This document shows, one piece after another, positions 61,439 through 64,000 of a DNA stretch of 64,000 nucleotides (positions are counted from its first letter, which is position 1; each line of letters begins with the position of its first letter). Source of the DNA: Candidatus Obscuribacterales bacterium (lineage in GTDB: Bacteria; Cyanobacteriota; Vampirovibrionia; Obscuribacterales; Obscuribacteraceae). The stretch spans positions 1-64,000 of the forward strand of contig JAIETF010000109.1 of NCBI GenBank assembly GCA_019745415.1. Direction: 5' to 3'. The translations under genes were made by a program, and so were the position numbers. The notes below the pieces were generated by a model, which saw only the letters and a list, made by a program, of their open reading frames with translations, did no database searches and was not told the DNA's origin.

Positions 61439-61747
61439 ACTTACACTTTGTGCCAAGTCAGGTTCATTTAATATCCTGGTTTTGGTTAGCTTGCTTACCT
61501 TGGATTTTAAGAGGATGTTAAATTACCGCGTTTCTTTGCGGCACTTTTAGGCCGTCGGTAAGTTTGCCATTCCAAGCGAAATTTGACATTAAATGGCTGG
61601 AATGTGCCAGGCATAAGGGTCTTTTCTATTTACTTCTGTTTACAAGGGGCTCTTTCTTATGCTCAGGCTTGTCTATATGAGTAATCAAAGGCTTATACTT
61701 TGGGCATTGAGCCTTAATTTTGTAGATTTCTGCAAAGGGAGTTAGAC
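61439..61747. other. 309-base spacer between divergent genes
   Basis: It should contain promoters for the LCP gene (left) and the transaldolase-like gene (right). There is a small CCGC-N8-GCGG hairpin near 61529, and the weak promoter listed below. Nothing else is assignable. Confidence 0.5.
61669..61699 (+). promoter_or_regulatory. Weak promoter candidate for transaldolase gene
   Basis: TATACT (61694-61699) matches the -10 at five positions, with TTGTCT (61669-61674) 19 bases upstream as a partial -35. It would give a leader of about 42 bases. Confidence 0.35.
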
Positions 61748-62419
61748 GTGCAATTATTTTTAGATACAGCCAATCTGGACGAGATTCGTGAGATTGCCGC
61801 CTGGGGTGTTCTTGATGGTATAACCACAAACCCTTCTTTGGTGAGCAAAGAGAAACAGGATTTCAAGAAACTGGTTCAAGAGATCTGCCAAATAGTGCCT
61901 GGCCCGGTCAGCGCCGAAGTGATCGCCACCGACCCGCAGGGCATGATCAAGGAAGGACGGGAGATTGCTAAGTGGGCTCCGAACGTAATTGTCAAAGCCC
62001 CTCTCACCCCGGCTGGTTTGCAAGCCACCAGTGTGCTTTCTAAAGAAGGCATCAAGGTCAATGTCACCCTCTGTTTCTCCACCAATCAAGCCTTGTTGGC
62101 CGCCCGTGCCGGAGCTTATTTTGTCAGCCCCTTCGTTGGTCGTCTGGACGATATAAACCAGGATGGGTCTCAACTCATTCAAGAGATTGCCGACATGTTT
62201 GCTATCCATGATCTAGAAACTAAAGTCTTGGCCGCCAGCATCCGCAATCCAGTGCATGTCACCCAGGCAGCCCTCGCCGGTGCCGACATCGCCACCATGC
62301 CCTACAAGATCTTCAAGCAGCTGGTCTCTCATCCCCTCACCGATAAAGGCGTTGAGTCTTTCTTGGCCGATTGGAGTAAAGCTAAAGACAGCGTCGGCGC
62401 TGTTGTTGCAGCTAAGTAA
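61748..62419 (+). CDS. Transaldolase/fructose-6-phosphate aldolase (TalC-like)
   Basis: This 223-residue protein starts at GTG with GGGAG 8 bases upstream, and its length fits the short TalC/FSA subfamily rather than the 315-residue TalB. MQLFLDTANLDEIREIAAWG, DGITTNPSLV, Lys83 in NVIVKAPLT (Schiff-base Lys) and the ASIRNPVHVTQAALAGADIA block are typical. It transfers dihydroxyacetone units in the pentose phosphate pathway or cleaves fructose-6-phosphate; the sequence alone does not decide between these. It is cytoplasmic. The zincin-like gene follows 60 bases later. Confidence 0.93.
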   Translation: MQLFLDTANLDEIREIAAWGVLDGITTNPSLVSKEKQDFKKLVQEICQIVPGPVSAEVIATDPQGMIKEGREIAKWAPNVIVKAPLTPAGLQATSVLSKEGIKVNVTLCFSTNQALLAARAGAYFVSPFVGRLDDINQDGSQLIQEIADMFAIHDLETKVLAASIRNPVHVTQAALAGADIATMPYKIFKQLVSHPLTDKGVESFLADWSKAKDSVGAVVAAK

Positions 62420-62469
62420 GAGTGAGCAAGGCATTGCCCTGTTTCAGGCGACTGAGGCAGGGCATTGTC

Positions 62470-62475
62470 TATAAT
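62470..62475 (+). promoter_or_regulatory. TATAAT only 4 bases before an ATG (possible leaderless start)
   Basis: A perfect TATAAT ends 4 bases before ATG 62480, so transcription from it would begin at or within the start codon. There is no Shine-Dalgarno sequence. The GCCCTG/CAGGGC inverted repeat just upstream has no T-tail. Confidence 0.35.
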
Positions 62476-62479
62476 TAGG

Positions 62480-63760
62480 ATGGGTCTTAAATTGCAGGCA
62501 GAAACCATTCTGGATAAGGCGGGAGATCAAGGCGAAGAGTTTGGGCCAAGCGGCTTCCTAGAGCTTGGCGGCAATACTCTAGTGGTTGATTTCGGCAATA
62601 TTTTGATGTCAGATACCGTGGTTGGATTTCTTTATGAAGACGGCCATATCAAGATTTTGGGCGCTTCCGAGAAAGAATCTAGAGAACTACGCGTTATTGA
62701 CGATCTAGAAGATTGCGTCTTTAGAGGGATAGACTCGCGCGGTCTAGAGCTTACCTTGCCTATTTTGAAAGAGGGCGGACCAACCGGCGACCTTTACTAT
62801 AACGAAAGGCATCTGACTGTTACCAATGGTAGAGTGGCTACCGCCGATCATCATTTGATCGGAGTCATGGACGATGGGCTCTCTTTAGCGGTGAGAGATC
62901 ACCATACCATGACGCCTTTTCGCCGGGTAGAAGAAGCAAATATGCTTGCCTTTTATTTTGAAGGGCAGACTTCGGAAGGCAAGTCCGTCAAGAAAGATTA
63001 TCTCAAGCCTCTCTATCGTCGGGATAAGAGCTATGGCGAGAATGAAATTATCCGTTATTTTCAAGATTTCGATCGGCTTGGTGTACAGCAGAAGAAGTAT
63101 GTTGTGGACAGTCTCAACATCTGGGCACGAGCTGGCATTTTGCAGGTGGTGCGCAAAAGTGAAGGCAATTGTGCCATGGGTAATGTCAAACACGGCGCCG
63201 CCGGGGTTACTCGTGTGCGCACCGGTATGGTCGATTTAGATGCTGAAGAGTTTGATCGCGACATTGATTTGTTTAAACGCTTCGGCACTCTTGCCAGTGT
63301 GACATCGCCCTTTCCGCCCTATGTCGAAGTGAGGGTCAATCTGGTAGTTTCGCATGAATTTGGGCACCAACTGCAGTTTTGTTTGTCACAGGCCAGCCAA
63401 GACCGTATTGGCGAACTATATCGCAATCGCTTAGATAGATGCCGAATCGATAATCCACCACCGCCAGGCTATGAAGGTTACTCTGAGCTTGTCAGACCGG
63501 AGCGCTTGAACTTCCGTCAGTTTATTTCCGGTTATTCGGCCACTTCTAAAGAAGAGTATTGGGCCGAGGCCGTGGCTGCATTTTCTATTGCCGAAAGCCG
63601 ACAGATTTTGCAGGCGATGGATCCTGGTATTTGCAAGATATTGACTGAGATTCTAGAGAAGCCGCATTTGCATTTTTCACCAGTACTGGTCGAGCCGATC
63701 CTCGATTTGCAAGCTAGTCTGCGAGCCGGACTAGCCATGCCCGATAATCTTCTTGGTTGA
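62480..63760 (+). CDS. Zincin-like metallopeptidase-domain protein
   Basis: I chose ATG 62480 (426 residues) over TTG 62465. There is no signal peptide. The N-terminal 120 residues are a beta-rich domain. The C-terminal part contains VVSHEFGHQLQF: His292-Glu-x-x-His296 is a zinc-protease motif, and EEYWAEAVAAFSI supplies a Glu (Glu363) 66 residues later, as in gluzincin-type or lethal-factor-like sites where a downstream acid is the third ligand. The substrate is unknown. The gene follows the transaldolase-like gene but may have its own start signal. An NVKHGAAGVTRVRTGMVDLD segment separates the two domains. Confidence 0.7.
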   Translation: MGLKLQAETILDKAGDQGEEFGPSGFLELGGNTLVVDFGNILMSDTVVGFLYEDGHIKILGASEKESRELRVIDDLEDCVFRGIDSRGLELTLPILKEGGPTGDLYYNERHLTVTNGRVATADHHLIGVMDDGLSLAVRDHHTMTPFRRVEEANMLAFYFEGQTSEGKSVKKDYLKPLYRRDKSYGENEIIRYFQDFDRLGVQQKKYVVDSLNIWARAGILQVVRKSEGNCAMGNVKHGAAGVTRVRTGMVDLDAEEFDRDIDLFKRFGTLASVTSPFPPYVEVRVNLVVSHEFGHQLQFCLSQASQDRIGELYRNRLDRCRIDNPPPPGYEGYSELVRPERLNFRQFISGYSATSKEEYWAEAVAAFSIAESRQILQAMDPGICKILTEILEKPHLHFSPVLVEPILDLQASLRAGLAMPDNLLG

Positions 63761-63786
63761 CGTGTTAGAGCGATATTTTTGAGGTC

Positions 63787-64000
63787 ATGAGTCCAAGCGA
63801 ACTAAAGATAAAGACAATTTTCATGGCAAGCTTGCTTGCTTCGTCTTCTTTCTGTGCCCTTCGCGTCGAGGGTGAAGAACTCAAGCTGCAACCTATAAGT
63901 CCTGAGGCGGCTCAGATGGATGCCCCTCCCCCTCCGCCGCAGAGCGCTGCCTCGCCAAGCAATCCTTTCGGCTCAAGCATTCAAGGGCAGCCGCTCAGTA
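63787..64000 (+). CDS. Exported Pro-rich protein (3' end outside window)
   Basis: A frame opens at ATG 63787 and stays open to the window end (71 codons). GAGG lies 2 bases before the ATG, closer than usual. It begins MSPSELKIKTIFMASLLASS, with a signal-like segment, then a Pro/Gln/Ala/Ser stretch (APPPPPQSAASPSNPFG). It looks like the Pro-rich exported proteins elsewhere in the window. The product cannot be named from this fragment. Confidence 0.55.
   Translation, partial: MSPSELKIKTIFMASLLASSSFCALRVEGEELKLQPISPEAAQMDAPPPPPQSAASPSNPFGSSIQGQPLS

Overview
The window reads as one contiguous, gene-dense bacterial chromosome segment with about 40 protein genes on both strands, one tRNA and no rRNA, phage or intact insertion sequence. 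The gene set (LpxI lipid-A enzyme and many Sec signal peptides, complex I subunits NuoL/NuoM, a 2-oxoacid:ferredoxin oxidoreductase, type III glutamine synthetase, an LCP-family wall protein, and a domain also seen before cyanobacterial mechanosensitive channels) suggests a diderm bacterium, possibly a non-photosynthetic relative of Cyanobacteria (Melainabacteria/Vampirovibrionia, Obscuribacterales-like). This placement is an inference from gene content, not from a phylogenetic marker.

Layout. 1-4140: a secreted 30-residue-repeat protein cut by the window edge, a calpain-like and a transglutaminase-like protein, tRNA-Arg(ACG) with its terminator, a secreted basic protein, and a cluster of short tandem duplications between genes. 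4141-10613: lpxI, a TPR protein, a protein with a JAMM-like motif, yjbQ and glnN. 10761-16313: signalling, with a Ser/Thr kinase carrying C-terminal leucine-rich repeats and a CHASE3-like GGDEF/EAL protein. 16414-20216: membrane and secreted unknowns, then a protein that joins an IS1595-type zinc ribbon to a DprA-like winged helix, preceded by a perfect 38-bp palindrome. 20217-23924: an eleven-repeat helical secreted protein and an 'APFV' repeat protein. 23959-31447: typA and rsgA (divergent), then a minus-strand operon (Gly-zipper protein, glpD, 2-hydroxyacid dehydrogenase, GT87-like membrane protein). 31953-36262: a TPR protein with a degenerate CHAT protease domain and a Gly-zipper secreted protein. 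36417-41538: SDR, pgeF, CAP-domain and VWA-domain proteins in tight order. 41563-48979: divergent nuoM/nuoL, a His-rich membrane protein and korA-korB. 49079-51023: a small Cys-containing protein, dinB with an apparent AUU start, and an NTF2-like secreted protein. 51032-58996: a 2654-residue protein combining annexin-like repeats, a hydrophobic segment, HExxH, phosphoribosyltransferase-like and Cys-phosphatase motifs. 59107-64000: an unknown secreted protein, an LCP protein, a transaldolase/FSA-type enzyme, a zincin-like protein and the start of a secreted Pro-rich protein.

Together the genes combine ordinary core metabolism (reduced ferredoxin from Kor, quinone-linked respiration through complex I and GlpD, nitrogen assimilation by GS-III) with an unusually rich set of eukaryote-like or effector-like domains: calpain-like, transglutaminase-like, JAMM-like, zincins, CHAT, annexin, LRR kinase and phosphatase. 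The strongest candidates for new biology are the giant annexin/HExxH/PRTase/phosphatase protein, the transposase-derived winged-helix protein with its palindrome, and the catalytically dead CHAT protein.
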